Shown here: piece by piece, positions 8,308 to 18,151 of the stretch
Layout: every line of letters begins with the position of its first letter
Position numbering within the stretch: the stretch's first letter is position 1
Source of the DNA: JAFCUW01 sp049897565
GTDB lineage: Bacteria; Pseudomonadota; Gammaproteobacteria; Burkholderiales; Burkholderiaceae_D
DNA: 64,000 nucleotides
Assembly: GCF_049897565.1 (NCBI RefSeq)
Contig: NZ_JAFCWM010000002.1
Span: forward strand, 124,001-188,000
Reading direction: 5' to 3'
The notes under the pieces: generated by a model
The model's database searches: none
The model's input: only the letters and a program-made list of their open reading frames with translations
What the model was told of the DNA's origin: nothing
Made by a program: the position numbers and the translations under genes

Positions 8308-9587
8308 AGCGCGTGCTGATGATCGCCTTCCATTTTCCGCCGCTGCGCGGCAGCAGCGGCATCCAGCGCACCCTCAAGTTCGCCCAGTACCTGCCGCAGT
8401 ATGGCTGGCAGCCGGTGGTGCTGTCGGCCCATCCGAGGGCCTACGCCCAAAGCGGTGACGACCAGTTGCGCGACATCCCGGCCGACGTGGTGGTGCACCG
8501 CGCCTTTGCGCTCGACACCGCGCGCCACCTGTCGTTCAAGGGCCGCTACGTGAGCTGGATGGCGCTGCCGGACCGCTGGGCCACATGGGCGCTCGGCGCC
8601 GTGCCGGCCGGCCTGTCGCTGGTGCGCAAATACCGTCCGGCCGTGATCTGGTCGACCTATCCGATCGCCACCGCCCACATCATCGGCTACGTTCTGCACC
8701 GCCTCACCGGCATCCCATGGGTGGCCGACCTGCGCGATCCGATGACCGACGAAGGCTATCCGTCCAATCCGGTCACGCGCCGCGTCTACCAGTGGATCGA
8801 AAAGAAGACCGTGCAGCATTGCCAGCGCGCCGTCTGCACCACGCCGGGCGCGATCGTCACTTACCGCACCCGCTTCCCCGAGATTGATCCGGCGCGCTTC
8901 ACGCTGCTCGAAAACGGGTTCGACGAAGAGAACTTCGCCGACGCCGAGAGCCTGGCGGCAGCGCCGCAAGGTGCGCGTTTCCGGCTCGTCCACAGCGGCG
9001 TGATCTACCCGTCCGAGCGGGATCCGATTCCGCTGTTTCAAGCGCTCGCCGAACTGAAGGCGCAGGGCCGCATCGCGGCCGCCACGTTCGAGCTGGTGCT
9101 GCGCGCGACCGGCCACGACGAGTATCTCGCCAAGCTGATCGCCGACGCCGGCATCGAGGACCTGGTGACCCTGGCGCCGCACGTGTCGTACCGCGACGCG
9201 CTGGCCGAAATGGTCACCGCCGGCGGCCTGCTGATTCTGCAGGCGACCAACTGCAACCACCAGGTGCCGGCCAAGCTGTACGAATACCTGCGCGCGCGCC
9301 GCCCGATCCTGGCGCTGACCGATCCGATCGGCGACACCGCCGCCACCCTGCGAAAGGCTGGCATCGATACGATCGCCCCGCTCGATTCGAAAGCGGCGAT
9401 TGTCGAAGGCATGCTACGCTTCCTCACATTGGCCGAGGCCGGCACAGCGCCGCTGGCGTCGAGCGCCGACATCAACGCCAATTCGCGCCGCGCGCGCACC
9501 GGCGTGCTGGCGACGCTGCTCGATACGATTACCATTGAAGTGCCGGCTGAACCGGCGCACGCCAAACCGCGCGTGTCCAAACACTAG
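8301..9587 (+). CDS. Glycosyltransferase, GT4-like
   Basis: A 428-residue GT-B-fold protein. It opens with RVLMIAFHFPPLRGSSGIQR, has WVADLRDPMTDEGYP in the acceptor domain, and the donor-domain pattern KLYEYLRARRPILAL around residues 325-340. These are typical of family 4 glycosyltransferases of exopolysaccharide loci. It should transfer a sugar from a nucleotide donor to the lipid-linked repeat at the cytoplasmic face. The ATG at 8301 overlaps the end of hydrolase 1. Confidence 0.85.
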   Translation: MVKRVLMIAFHFPPLRGSSGIQRTLKFAQYLPQYGWQPVVLSAHPRAYAQSGDDQLRDIPADVVVHRAFALDTARHLSFKGRYVSWMALPDRWATWALGAVPAGLSLVRKYRPAVIWSTYPIATAHIIGYVLHRLTGIPWVADLRDPMTDEGYPSNPVTRRVYQWIEKKTVQHCQRAVCTTPGAIVTYRTRFPEIDPARFTLLENGFDEENFADAESLAAAPQGARFRLVHSGVIYPSERDPIPLFQALAELKAQGRIAAATFELVLRATGHDEYLAKLIADAGIEDLVTLAPHVSYRDALAEMVTAGGLLILQATNCNHQVPAKLYEYLRARRPILALTDPIGDTAATLRKAGIDTIAPLDSKAAIVEGMLRFLTLAEAGTAPLASSADINANSRRARTGVLATLLDTITIEVPAEPAHAKPRVSKH

Positions 9588-9595
9588 GAGCGACT

Positions 9596-10243
9596 ATGAA
9601 TAGCATGTGGAAGATTGCGGCGCTGAGCATGGCGTTGATGGCGACAGGCAGCGCGGCGGCAGCGACCGATGGCAAAGTCAATTTTTGCGGCGACTTGAAA
9701 AATGCCTTCGGGCCGTTCGATTACCGTACCCGCGGAGAGCACAGCAACGATTTCGATCTAGTTGAAGGCGGCCACTTTACTGCGGACGTCGAAAACGGCA
9801 TCCGCGGCAGTTCCGGTGCGATCGGCGGCGACCTTGACTACACACTGCGGGCGATCCCGAACCACCACCGTGCGCTGGCGACGCTCGCCAAGGTGGCGGT
9901 GCGCAGCAAGACGCTGCAGGTGCCTGGCGCCAGATATCCAGTCGAATGCTATTTCGAACGGGCTAGCCGCTTCCAGCCGAACGACGGCGGCGTCAAGGCC
10001 GAATACGGCAACTACCTGTACGCGATGGGCAAACCCGACAAGGCCTTCCTGATGTTTAAGGAAGCGGTCGACCTGAGCCCTGATAACCCGACCATCAACT
10101 ACAACGTCGGCCTGAGCTACTACCAGCGCAAGGATTACGACAACGCGCTGCTGTATGCGAAGAAGGCCTACGCGCTCGGCTTCCCGCTGCCTGGCCTGAA
10201 GAACAAGCTGGCCGCGGCCGGCAAGTGGAACGACAAGCCCTGA
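9596..10243 (+). CDS. Secreted tetratricopeptide-repeat protein
   Basis: A 215-residue protein with a Sec-type signal peptide (about 23 residues, ending GSAAAATD). The C-terminal half contains TPR-like helices: DKAFLMFKEAVDLSPDNPTINYN and then YYQRKDYDNALLYAKKAYALG. It is presumably periplasmic and could scaffold export machinery; XrtA loci often carry TPR proteins. A GAGCG-type ribosome site precedes the ATG. It is last in the rightward operon, and its stop lies 1 bp from the stop of the convergent VanZ-like gene, so no terminator fits between them. Confidence 0.78.
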   Translation: MNSMWKIAALSMALMATGSAAAATDGKVNFCGDLKNAFGPFDYRTRGEHSNDFDLVEGGHFTADVENGIRGSSGAIGGDLDYTLRAIPNHHRALATLAKVAVRSKTLQVPGARYPVECYFERASRFQPNDGGVKAEYGNYLYAMGKPDKAFLMFKEAVDLSPDNPTINYNVGLSYYQRKDYDNALLYAKKAYALGFPLPGLKNKLAAAGKWNDKP

Positions 10244-10244
10244 A

Positions 10245-12443
10245 TCAGGACGCGGCCGGCAGCGGCCGCAATCGCCTGGCCAGCACGATGCCGGCCACCA
10301 CCGCGGCCAGCGCCGCCAGGTACAGCGCGCCCCAGCGGGCGAACAGCTCCGGCGCCGACAGCAAGGTGGTGCGGTCCTGGCCAAGCAGGAACTGCAGCCC
10401 GCCGAACACCCTGCCGCCGTTGATCACCACCGTCTCGATGGCCTGGTTCAGCAGCAGCCAGCTGGCGCCCAGCAGCGCGCCAGTCGCCGCCAGCAGTACA
10501 GGCCGACGCGCCATCCCTCCTCCCAGCAGCACCGCATTGGCGGCGAACAGCGCCACCGCCAGCGCCAGGTAGAATGCGCCACCGTCGACCACCAGTTCGG
10601 TGAGGTTGTCGGTGATCGCCCAGTCCAGCACCACGTACTTGGCCAGCACCCAGAACGGCAACAGGCAAAGCACCAGCACCATGACGCGCGCGCGCCTGTC
10701 ACGCCGCGCGATCGCCGCCAGGCCGACCACCAGCGGGATCGCAAAGACCGCGTACAGCGCGACGAAGCGCACTAGCCGTTCGGTCGCGTCGACCGCAACG
10801 CGCGGCCAGCCGGCCAGGCCGGTACGCCAGGCCTCGCCCCAGTAATTGTCGTCGACGACGCGGCGATACAGGTCGGGCGCGCCGATGATCTTCTCGAGCA
10901 TGATGGCCGGCGTTGCGAGGTTGACCAGCGCGTAGCTGACCAGCGCCAGGCCGACCACCACCGGCGGCGTCCAGAGGGCGCCGTGGCGGCGCCGCGCGTC
11001 GAGCTGCAGCACCGCGCGCGCGGCCAGCCACGGCCCGCCGCCAAGCCACAGCAGCGCCAGCGAAAACACCGCCGCGCCGGCCAGCGCATGCTCGCCGAAC
11101 AGCTTTTTCAGGTTGTACGGAATGCCCGGCAGCTGCAGCACCAGCCACATCGCCAACGTCAGCACGGCGGCGGTGACGGCCAGCGGCAGCAGCGGATGGG
11201 CCAGGCGCGTCGATTGCGCCGGCGGCGGCAGCTCCGCCTCGGCAGCGGGTTCGCCAACGCCGGCGCGCAGGGCGACGGCGGCCGGCGCCAGCATCAGCGC
11301 CATCGCCAGCGTCGTGGTGTCGCCATGCACGCCGACTATCGCCACGCGCACCCATTCGAGCACCACCAGCAACAGCAGCACCAGCGCGCTCCACAACAGC
11401 GGGCGCCGGCGCCAGCGCGCCGGCCCGGCCATCCCGGCCCACAGCATGGCGCCGATCGCCAGCGCCTCGAACGCCGCTGGCGGTACTTCCTTGAGCACGC
11501 CGCGCCAGAGCAGGTGTGAAAACGGCGTCAGCGTGAAGCCGCCATCGAGCATCTGGCCGCGGTACGGCGTCAGCACGGTGACCAGGTAGGCGCCGAGCGC
11601 CAGCACGAAGACGGCGTCGTGGCTGCGCGCACTGGCGCGCTGGCCGACGACGAAACCTGCCGCCAGCCCCGCTACGATGCCGAGCAGCGTTTCGCGCCGC
11701 AGGCTGCCGTAGGCGACGAGCACTTCGAGGCCGACGGCCACCACGCCCAGGCCGATGACGCCGGCCAGCGGGCGGCGCAGCATGCCCATGCCCGTCACCG
11801 CGATGCCGGCCAGGGTGGCCGCCAGGCCGTGCTGGAACAGGCGCATCGGCTCGAAAGGCGGCGCGAACACCACCGACTTGACGTGCGCGCGCAGCAAGCC
11901 GATGTCGAGCGTCGGCACGAACGGGAACGACTCGTACAGGAACCACAGCAGCACCAGGCATGCCAGGAACAGGTCACGGTGTTCGTTGTCGGCCGACAGC
12001 TGGGCGCGAAACGCATGGCGCACGCGGGCCGCCACCAGCAGGCCGACGCCAAGGCCGGCGGTATTCCAGAACGCGTCCGCCACCGAGGCGATGCGGCTCG
12101 GCAGGTACAACTGCAGCAGCTGGATGCCCAGCGCCAGCAGCAGCACCGCCAGCAGCACGGCGGTGGCGCGCGCGGCGTAGCTGCGAAACGCCAGGTGCAC
12201 GGCGACGCCGAGCGGCAGGAACAGGATGAAGTTGTCGATCGCGTCCGCGCGGTTGGCAAAGATGCGCGACTCGGCGAAGAACGATTCGAGCGACTGCGCC
12301 TGGCCGGAGAAATCGAACGGGAACAGCGAACCGTAGACGATGAACGCCACCACCGCCGCCAGGAACAGGCGCGCCGGCAGCGTCGATACCTCAGGCGGCC
12401 GTACGTGTGGGCGGGACGTTAACGCCGGGCTGATTTCAGACAT
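10245..12443 (-). CDS. VanZ-like multi-pass membrane protein
   Basis: A 732-residue, very hydrophobic protein with many membrane spans. Its N-terminal part (FIVYGSLFPFDFSG and RADAIDNFILFLPLGVAVHL) matches the VanZ-like family, but the protein is far longer than a single VanZ domain of about 130 residues; the rest resembles polytopic EPS-locus membrane proteins. AGGA sits 6 bases before the ATG at 12443, so I reject the longer upstream reading. The function is unknown; a role in polymer synthesis or export is inferred from its position at the end of the prsK/prsR gene group. Confidence 0.75.
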   Translation of the reverse strand: MSEISPALTSRPHVRPPEVSTLPARLFLAAVVAFIVYGSLFPFDFSGQAQSLESFFAESRIFANRADAIDNFILFLPLGVAVHLAFRSYAARATAVLLAVLLLALGIQLLQLYLPSRIASVADAFWNTAGLGVGLLVAARVRHAFRAQLSADNEHRDLFLACLVLLWFLYESFPFVPTLDIGLLRAHVKSVVFAPPFEPMRLFQHGLAATLAGIAVTGMGMLRRPLAGVIGLGVVAVGLEVLVAYGSLRRETLLGIVAGLAAGFVVGQRASARSHDAVFVLALGAYLVTVLTPYRGQMLDGGFTLTPFSHLLWRGVLKEVPPAAFEALAIGAMLWAGMAGPARWRRRPLLWSALVLLLLVVLEWVRVAIVGVHGDTTTLAMALMLAPAAVALRAGVGEPAAEAELPPPAQSTRLAHPLLPLAVTAAVLTLAMWLVLQLPGIPYNLKKLFGEHALAGAAVFSLALLWLGGGPWLAARAVLQLDARRRHGALWTPPVVVGLALVSYALVNLATPAIMLEKIIGAPDLYRRVVDDNYWGEAWRTGLAGWPRVAVDATERLVRFVALYAVFAIPLVVGLAAIARRDRRARVMVLVLCLLPFWVLAKYVVLDWAITDNLTELVVDGGAFYLALAVALFAANAVLLGGGMARRPVLLAATGALLGASWLLLNQAIETVVINGGRVFGGLQFLLGQDRTTLLSAPELFARWGALYLAALAAVVAGIVLARRLRPLPAAS

Positions 12444-12483
12444 GGTCCATCCTGGCCGTGAGATTGAAAATAGGTCGCCATGA

Positions 12484-13809
12484 TCATGGCGCCGCTTGGT
12501 GCCGGCACCGGACCAGGTCTTCGAACGCGCCCAGCGCGGCCAGCGGCGGGCGCGTGGCCGCGCACAGGTCAGGCAGTGCCGGCGTGGGCGCCGTGCGGCG
12601 CGGCGGCGCCTCGCGCCATGCCAGCGCCGCCGCGCCATCGGTGGCGAAGAGCCGGCGCACCGGATGCTGGCCGACAAAAAGCGCCGCTGCGGGCGTTGCC
12701 CTGTTCTCGCGCAGGCGCAAACGGGCGCCGGCGCGCTCGACAATCCGGCCATCGACCAGATTGCCCTCGACGTCGCCGGTGCTACCGGCAAAGCGCGCTT
12801 CGATGCCGGTGGTGTCGAGCAGCGTATTGTGCAGGACCCGGCTGCGCGCGGCGCTGTTAAGGTAAATGCCGGCGTCCGAGCAAGACGTCACCAGGTTCGA
12901 CTGGATCACTCCCTCGTCCTGCTCGGTAATGCATTTCTGATCGCGGCAGTACTGCTTGCCACTGCCGCCGCCGCCAAGCGACAGGCCGACGCGCTGGCCG
13001 GCCAGGCCGCGCAGGCGCGCTTCGCACACCACGACGTTTTGCTCGAACACGTTGCGCGCACCGCCGCCCTTGGCAAACGCGCCGTAGCTGATGCCGTCGC
13101 CGCCGGCCTTGACGAAGTCGCTGATCAGGTTGCGCCGGATGGTCCAGCCGTTCACCGCCACCATGTCGATCACCGTCACCGAGCCGCCGGTCTGGCGCAC
13201 GCTGCCATTGGTCAGCGTATTGCCTTCGATCAGGCCGTCGTCGGGGAAGCGGCCCCGCTCGCCATTGATCTTGAAATGGGCATTGAAGTCGGCAATGGTA
13301 TTGTTGATCGCGGCGAAGCGAACTGCGCCGCCGACGACGTGGAAGGCATGCTCGCAATCGGGCTGCGCCGCGCAGGCGCCGCGCAGAGACAGGTTTTCCA
13401 CCCGCCAGTCCGGCGCCGTGACAACGAAACCCTGCTCCGTCGCGAAATCGATGAACACGGTATCGGCCTGCCGCGCGCGCAGCGTGATCTTGCTGTCGGG
13501 CCGCCCCGGTTGCGCCAGCGGCAGCGTCTGGCTGAAATGGTAGCGGCCCGGCAGCATCGTCAGTACTTCGCCTGGCAACGCGTGCGCGATGGCGCTGCGC
13601 ACTTCCGCCGCACTGCCGAGCAATATTTCGCGGCCGCTTTGCCGCGCCGCCATCGCCCGCGGCAGTGCGCCGACGCCCGGTATGACCAGGGCGTGTGGAG
13701 CAACGTCGGTGCCCCGCACCCCCAGGACGGCAATGGCGCCGGCAGCGGCCAGCACCAGCACGGTCAGGATCGACCAGGTGCGAAGAATGCGGCGGCGACG
13801 TGGATGCAT
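12484..13809 (-). CDS. Right-handed parallel beta-helix protein
   Basis: A 441-residue protein with an N-terminal membrane segment (IL..WSILTVLVLAAAGAIAVLGV), so anchored or secreted. Repeated short strands with asparagine ladders (NNTIADFNAHFKIN, EGNTLTNGSV, RRNLISDF, EQNVVVCEA, QSNLVTSC, LHNTLLD) are typical of pectate-lyase-like beta-helices. Such folds in EPS loci are often polysaccharide lyases, hydrolases or epimerases acting in the periplasm; here the activity is unproven. The start at 13809 puts the Arg-rich stretch MHPRRRRIL just before the membrane span. It is 13 bp from the YdcF-like gene. Confidence 0.75.
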   Translation of the reverse strand: MHPRRRRILRTWSILTVLVLAAAGAIAVLGVRGTDVAPHALVIPGVGALPRAMAARQSGREILLGSAAEVRSAIAHALPGEVLTMLPGRYHFSQTLPLAQPGRPDSKITLRARQADTVFIDFATEQGFVVTAPDWRVENLSLRGACAAQPDCEHAFHVVGGAVRFAAINNTIADFNAHFKINGERGRFPDDGLIEGNTLTNGSVRQTGGSVTVIDMVAVNGWTIRRNLISDFVKAGGDGISYGAFAKGGGARNVFEQNVVVCEARLRGLAGQRVGLSLGGGGSGKQYCRDQKCITEQDEGVIQSNLVTSCSDAGIYLNSAARSRVLHNTLLDTTGIEARFAGSTGDVEGNLVDGRIVERAGARLRLRENRATPAAALFVGQHPVRRLFATDGAAALAWREAPPRRTAPTPALPDLCAATRPPLAALGAFEDLVRCRHQAAP

Positions 13810-13822
13810 GGAGCTTGCCGGA

Positions 13823-14590
13823 TTAGTTGTCGGTGACGGCATACCAAGCCAGCCCCAGCCACTCGTACAGCGCGGCATGCGAGCGGCGCAGGCCTTCGGC
13901 CGATGGCCACAGCCGCAGCGGGCCGAACGAGCCAGTCTCCTGATAAAACGTCGGGCCGGGCGTGACGGCGATGCCGGCGCGCTCGAACTCCAGGCGCGCG
14001 CGCCGCATGTGCACCGCGTCGGTGACGAGGATGACGTGGCCGATGCCCGCTTGCCTCAGCATCGCTGCCGAAAAGCGCGCGTTTTCCGACGTGTTGCGCG
14101 ACGCGATTTCAGTCCATTTGACAGGAATCTGGAACTGATTTTCCAGCACGCGCCGCGTGATGATCGCCAGCGGCACTTCGTCGGCCAGTTCGCTGGCCAT
14201 GCCGCCGGTCACCAGCAGCGGCAGCTGGCGGCTGCGATACAGGTGGGCCGCATAGCTGATGCGCTTGAGGGCGGTGAAGTCGGGCACCGGCTGCAGTCCG
14301 TATTCGGGGCTGTTGCGCACGCGCCCGGCCGTCAGCATGACGATCGCCTGGGCGGGCGATGGCCCACCGCGCAGGGCCGGCTCGAGCGACTCGAGCGGAT
14401 GCACCACCAGCCAGCTGCCGACGCCGGTGGACAGCACATACAGCAGCGCCAGCGAAATGCCGCACAGCGCCTTGCCCAGCCGGGGCCGGCGCCGCCATAC
14501 CAGCAGGCCGAGCGCGGCGAGCGCGAACATGCCGCCGGGGGGCAGTACCAGCAGCTTGCACGCCGTTGCCAGCGCAGTCGTCAGTGCCAT
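13823..14590 (-). CDS. YdcF/ElyC/SanA-like DUF218 protein
   Basis: A 255-residue protein with two N-terminal membrane spans and a DUF218-type domain: PAQAIVMLTAGRVRN, RQLPLLVTGG, SRNTSENARFSAAMLRQAGIGHVILVTDAVHMRRA. The TSENA and VTDAVHM blocks are hallmark motifs of the family linked to envelope biogenesis. It lies between PrsR and the beta-helix gene with short gaps, so it is probably co-transcribed. The biochemical role in the EPS pathway is unknown. Confidence 0.82.
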   Translation of the reverse strand: MALTTALATACKLLVLPPGGMFALAALGLLVWRRRPRLGKALCGISLALLYVLSTGVGSWLVVHPLESLEPALRGGPSPAQAIVMLTAGRVRNSPEYGLQPVPDFTALKRISYAAHLYRSRQLPLLVTGGMASELADEVPLAIITRRVLENQFQIPVKWTEIASRNTSENARFSAAMLRQAGIGHVILVTDAVHMRRARLEFERAGIAVTPGPTFYQETGSFGPLRLWPSAEGLRRSHAALYEWLGLAWYAVTDN

Positions 14591-14598
14591 GGGCCGGC

Positions 14599-15960
14599 TT
14601 AGCCGGGCGACTTGATGCCGTGCCGTCCCAGCAGGTCGTACATGGTCGGGCGGCTGATGCCCAGCAGTTCGGACGCCTTGACGATGTTGCCGTCGACCCG
14701 CGCCAGCGCCTTGACGATCGCCTTGTACTCGGCCTCGTCGCGCACCTGGCGCAGGTTCAGCGGCTCTTCCTCGGGCGCGGCGCCGTTCAGGCCAAGGTCG
14801 TCGGCGGCGATGTACTGGCCGTCGGTCATGATGACGGCGCGCTTGATGCAGTTCTCCATTTCGCGCACATTGCCCGGCCAGCCGTACGCTTCGATGGCGC
14901 CGATCGCCTCGTTCGAGAAGTGCAGCGCGGAGCGTGATTCCTGCGCGCTGAACTTGTTCTTGAAGTGGTGCGCCAGCAGCGCGGCGTCGCCGACGCGGTC
15001 GCGCAGCGGCGGGATGGTGACGACGATTTCCGACAGGCGGTAATACAAGTCTTCGCGGAAGCGCCCGGTGGCGGTCAGGTCCTTCAGTTTCTGGTGGGTC
15101 GCGCACACGATCCGCACGTCGACCGGAATCTCTTCATGGCCGCCGACGCGCTCGACTACGCGCTCCTGCAGGAAGCGCAGCAGCTTGGCCTGCAGCGCCA
15201 TCGGCAGGTCGCCCACTTCATCGAGGAAGAAGGTGCCGCCGTGCGCCAGTTCGACCTTGCCCTTGGTCTGCTTGGCCGCGCCCGTAAATGCGCCTTTTTC
15301 GTAGCCGAACAATTCGCTCTCGAGCAGGTTCTCGGGAATCGCCGCGCAGTTGATCGCCATGAAGCGGTTCGACGCGCGCGGGCTGAGCGCATGCAGCGCG
15401 CGCGCCAGCACTTCCTTGCCGGTGCCGCTTTCGCCCAGGATCATCACCGACGCCGACGTCGGCGCCACTTTCTCGATGTTGCGGCATACCTTGAGCATGC
15501 CGGCGTCGCGCGAGATCACGCCCGACATCGGCGAATCGGCCTGCGACTGCTGCATGCGGCGGTTTTCCTGCTGCAGCGCGTTGAGGAAAAAGGCGCGCTC
15601 GATCACCAGGCCCAGCACCTCCGGGTCGCACGGCTTCTGGTGAAAGTCGTAGGCGCCCATGGCGATTGCCTTGACGGCGTTGCCGCGCTCCTGGTTGCCG
15701 GTCAGGACGATGACGCGCGTGTCCGGCGCCAGCGCCAGGATCTGCTGCAACGTCGCCAGCCCTTCGGTCGAGCCGTCCGGATCGGGCGGCAGGCCCAGGT
15801 CCATCGTCACCACCGCCGGCTCGTGGCGGCGAATCTGCGCCAGCGCGCTTTCGCGGTCGCCGGCGACGACCACGTCGTAGGCGTCGAAGCTCCACTTGAG
15901 CTGCTTTTGCAGGCCTGGATCGTCTTCGATGATCAGCAGTTTCTGTTTCGTTTGGGTCAC
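14599..15960 (-). CDS. prsR: PrsR, sigma-54-dependent response regulator of the XrtA/PEP-CTERM system
   Basis: A 453-residue three-domain regulator. The receiver has the acidic pair Asp13/Asp14, phospho-acceptor Asp54 and Lys109. The AAA+ domain has Walker A GESGTGKE at 176-183 and the sigma-54 contact loop GAFTGA at 223-228. The C-terminal Fis-type helix-turn-helix reads ASELLGISRPTMYDLL. It starts at a GTG with AAGGA 7 bases upstream and lies 17 bp after prsK, its likely cognate kinase gene. From known systems PrsR activates sigma-54 promoters of PEP-CTERM and EPS genes. I could not find a convincing -24/-12 site in this window. Confidence 0.92.
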   Translation of the reverse strand: MTQTKQKLLIIEDDPGLQKQLKWSFDAYDVVVAGDRESALAQIRRHEPAVVTMDLGLPPDPDGSTEGLATLQQILALAPDTRVIVLTGNQERGNAVKAIAMGAYDFHQKPCDPEVLGLVIERAFFLNALQQENRRMQQSQADSPMSGVISRDAGMLKVCRNIEKVAPTSASVMILGESGTGKEVLARALHALSPRASNRFMAINCAAIPENLLESELFGYEKGAFTGAAKQTKGKVELAHGGTFFLDEVGDLPMALQAKLLRFLQERVVERVGGHEEIPVDVRIVCATHQKLKDLTATGRFREDLYYRLSEIVVTIPPLRDRVGDAALLAHHFKNKFSAQESRSALHFSNEAIGAIEAYGWPGNVREMENCIKRAVIMTDGQYIAADDLGLNGAAPEEEPLNLRQVRDEAEYKAIVKALARVDGNIVKASELLGISRPTMYDLLGRHGIKSPG

Positions 15961-15977
15961 GGCGAATCCTTAGGTAC

Positions 15978-18062
15978 TCATGCTGCCTGATTGATGGTGT
16001 GCGCCTCTTGCCGCTCTTGCTTTAGCAGCGGCAAGATGATGGTAAACGTCGAACCGCGGCCCTGTTCACTGGTCACTTCCAGCGTGCCGCCCAGTTCCTC
16101 GATGTATTCCTGGCTTTCGAAGGCGCCGATGCCCATGCCGGCCGACTTGGTCGACTCGAACGGCTTGAACAGGCGCTCGCGGATAAAGTCCTCGCTCATG
16201 CCCTCGCCATTATCGGTGATGCGGATCAGCACGCTGTCGCCGCGCCTGGCCAGCCCGATCTCGACGCGGCCGTCGCGCGCGGTGGCCTCGATCGCATTCT
16301 GGATCAGGTGGCCGACCACGCGCTCGAGGCGCTCCCAGTCGGCGCGCACGGTCAGGCCGGCATCGGCCACCGTCAGCACCGGCTGCGGCTCGAAGCCGCC
16401 CTTGCTGGCGACGGCCTGGCGCAGCAGCCGCTCGATCGGCAGCGCCACCGGGTTTTCCGGCGTCACCGTGCGGCTCAGCTTTTGCAGCAGCAGCTTCATT
16501 TTCTGCACCGAGAAATTGACCGTCTCGATCATGTCGTTCTGGAATTCGGGATTGTGCTTGTGGCGCTCGGCGTTCGACATCATCAGCGACAGCTGCGACA
16601 CCAGGTTCTTCAGGTCGTGCACGACGAAGGTCGACATCCGGTTGAACGACTCGAACTGGCGCGCCACCATCAGCGCGTTGGCCGCCTCGTATTGCGCCAG
16701 GTAACTGGCCGCCTGGTTCCCGGCGATTTTGAGCAGATCGATCACTTCCCAGTTCAGCTTGATGGCGCTGCGCGGCTGCATCAGCAGCATGAAGCCGAAC
16801 AAGCGGCCCTGCATCATCAGCGGCACCACCAGCCAGCCGCGCGGATAGGCCTGCAACCAGGCCGGCATCGCGACGTCGTCGTACTTGCTGGGCCACTCCT
16901 CGTATTCCTGCAGGTCGACCACCCATTCTTTGTTGTCGAGGAACTGGCAGAACGGCGAATCGCCCGGTTCCGACACTTGCGCCAGCGCCACCTGCCAGCT
17001 GGCGGCCGGCTCGAACAGGCCGGACTCTTGGCGAATCCACATCAGCCCGGCCGAGCTTTCGACCAGCGCGCCGACCGCCTGCACCGCGCGGTCGCCCAGC
17101 CCCGGGCCGGGCTTCGACAATGTGCTGGTAAAGCGCAGCCACTCCTCGCGGTAGTCGTAGTTGTAACTGTAGAAATGCTTGCTGATGAATACCCGCAGCC
17201 AGGCGCGGAAGGTGCCGGAAAACAGGATGCCGACCAGCAGGATGACGGCGCCGAACAGGAACGTTACCTGCATCACCGTGCCCCAGCTGCCGCCGAAGTA
17301 GCGCAGGTAGTAGCCGGCCGAGCCCATCGTCAGCAGGTAGATGGCGGAACCGAACAGCGCGGCCGAGTGGAACATCACCCGGCGTGACACTGCCAGCTCC
17401 GCCGACCACGACGCGCTGCGCACCACCGACACGGCAATCAGCGGCACCGTGAGGGCGTTGACGGCGCCGCGCGCGGCCCATATGTCGGCGTTGACCTGGT
17501 GGAACAGCATGGCGTCGCTGTACAGATAGAAGTCGTAGGCGAACATCGCGCCGATGCCAAGGCAGGCGAACTTGATCGCCCAGCGTTCCTGCTCCGGCTT
17601 GTTGCGGTACAGCTGCTCGACCAGCAGCATGCCCAGCACGGCGATGCCCATCCGGCCAGCTACGCCCGGCATCAACCCGAATTCGCTGGTCAGTTCGAGC
17701 CGGAAATAGCCGAGGGCGGTGGCGCCGAAATACAGCACGTAGAAGGCAATGATCAGTGCCAGGCTCGGGCGCAGGCGGAACGGCAGCCGGCTGTCCTTGT
17801 CTTCGAAATGACCGAGCAGGATGATGAGGAAACCGGACCAGGCGCCGTTGCGCAGGATTTCGACGCTGTCGGTGGCCACCGACCACTGGATCGGGTGCAG
17901 CGCCTCCCACGCCAGCAGCGCGTTCGACCCGGCGGTAATGGCCGCCGCCAGCGCCAGCACGCGGCCGTGGGCGCGGCCGCGCCAGGTGGTCGACAGCAGC
18001 ACGCTGAGCAGCAAGAACGCCAGCGCGGCGGTCGCATAGCTGAAGCTGGCGATGGTGGTCAA
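15978..18062 (-). CDS. prsK: PrsK, XrtA/PEP-CTERM system histidine kinase
   Basis: A 694-residue sensor kinase. Roughly the first 300 residues form multiple membrane spans, followed by a GAF-like region (about 330-480). The kinase core has the H-box FVVHDLKNLVSQLSLM, an N-box LIQNAIEAT, DNGEGMSEDFI and GMGIGAFES. It should phosphorylate PrsR. The start is a TTG at 18062: an in-frame stop lies 24 bases upstream and no ATG or GTG lies between. What it senses is unknown. Confidence 0.92.
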   Translation of the reverse strand: MTTIASFSYATAALAFLLLSVLLSTTWRGRAHGRVLALAAAITAGSNALLAWEALHPIQWSVATDSVEILRNGAWSGFLIILLGHFEDKDSRLPFRLRPSLALIIAFYVLYFGATALGYFRLELTSEFGLMPGVAGRMGIAVLGMLLVEQLYRNKPEQERWAIKFACLGIGAMFAYDFYLYSDAMLFHQVNADIWAARGAVNALTVPLIAVSVVRSASWSAELAVSRRVMFHSAALFGSAIYLLTMGSAGYYLRYFGGSWGTVMQVTFLFGAVILLVGILFSGTFRAWLRVFISKHFYSYNYDYREEWLRFTSTLSKPGPGLGDRAVQAVGALVESSAGLMWIRQESGLFEPAASWQVALAQVSEPGDSPFCQFLDNKEWVVDLQEYEEWPSKYDDVAMPAWLQAYPRGWLVVPLMMQGRLFGFMLLMQPRSAIKLNWEVIDLLKIAGNQAASYLAQYEAANALMVARQFESFNRMSTFVVHDLKNLVSQLSLMMSNAERHKHNPEFQNDMIETVNFSVQKMKLLLQKLSRTVTPENPVALPIERLLRQAVASKGGFEPQPVLTVADAGLTVRADWERLERVVGHLIQNAIEATARDGRVEIGLARRGDSVLIRITDNGEGMSEDFIRERLFKPFESTKSAGMGIGAFESQEYIEELGGTLEVTSEQGRGSTFTIILPLLKQERQEAHTINQAA

Positions 18063-18151
18063 CGTGGACCGTCCATCTGTTCAGCGGTTGTGCGCATGCG
18101 GTGTTCCCGGTTAAGTCGACATCGAAGGTGGTCGGCCGTTCGGCGATGCGC

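Noticed and set aside
12444..12791. N-terminal extension of the VanZ-like protein
   Set aside because: It overlaps the beta-helix gene in another frame, and AGGA lies correctly before the ATG at 12443.
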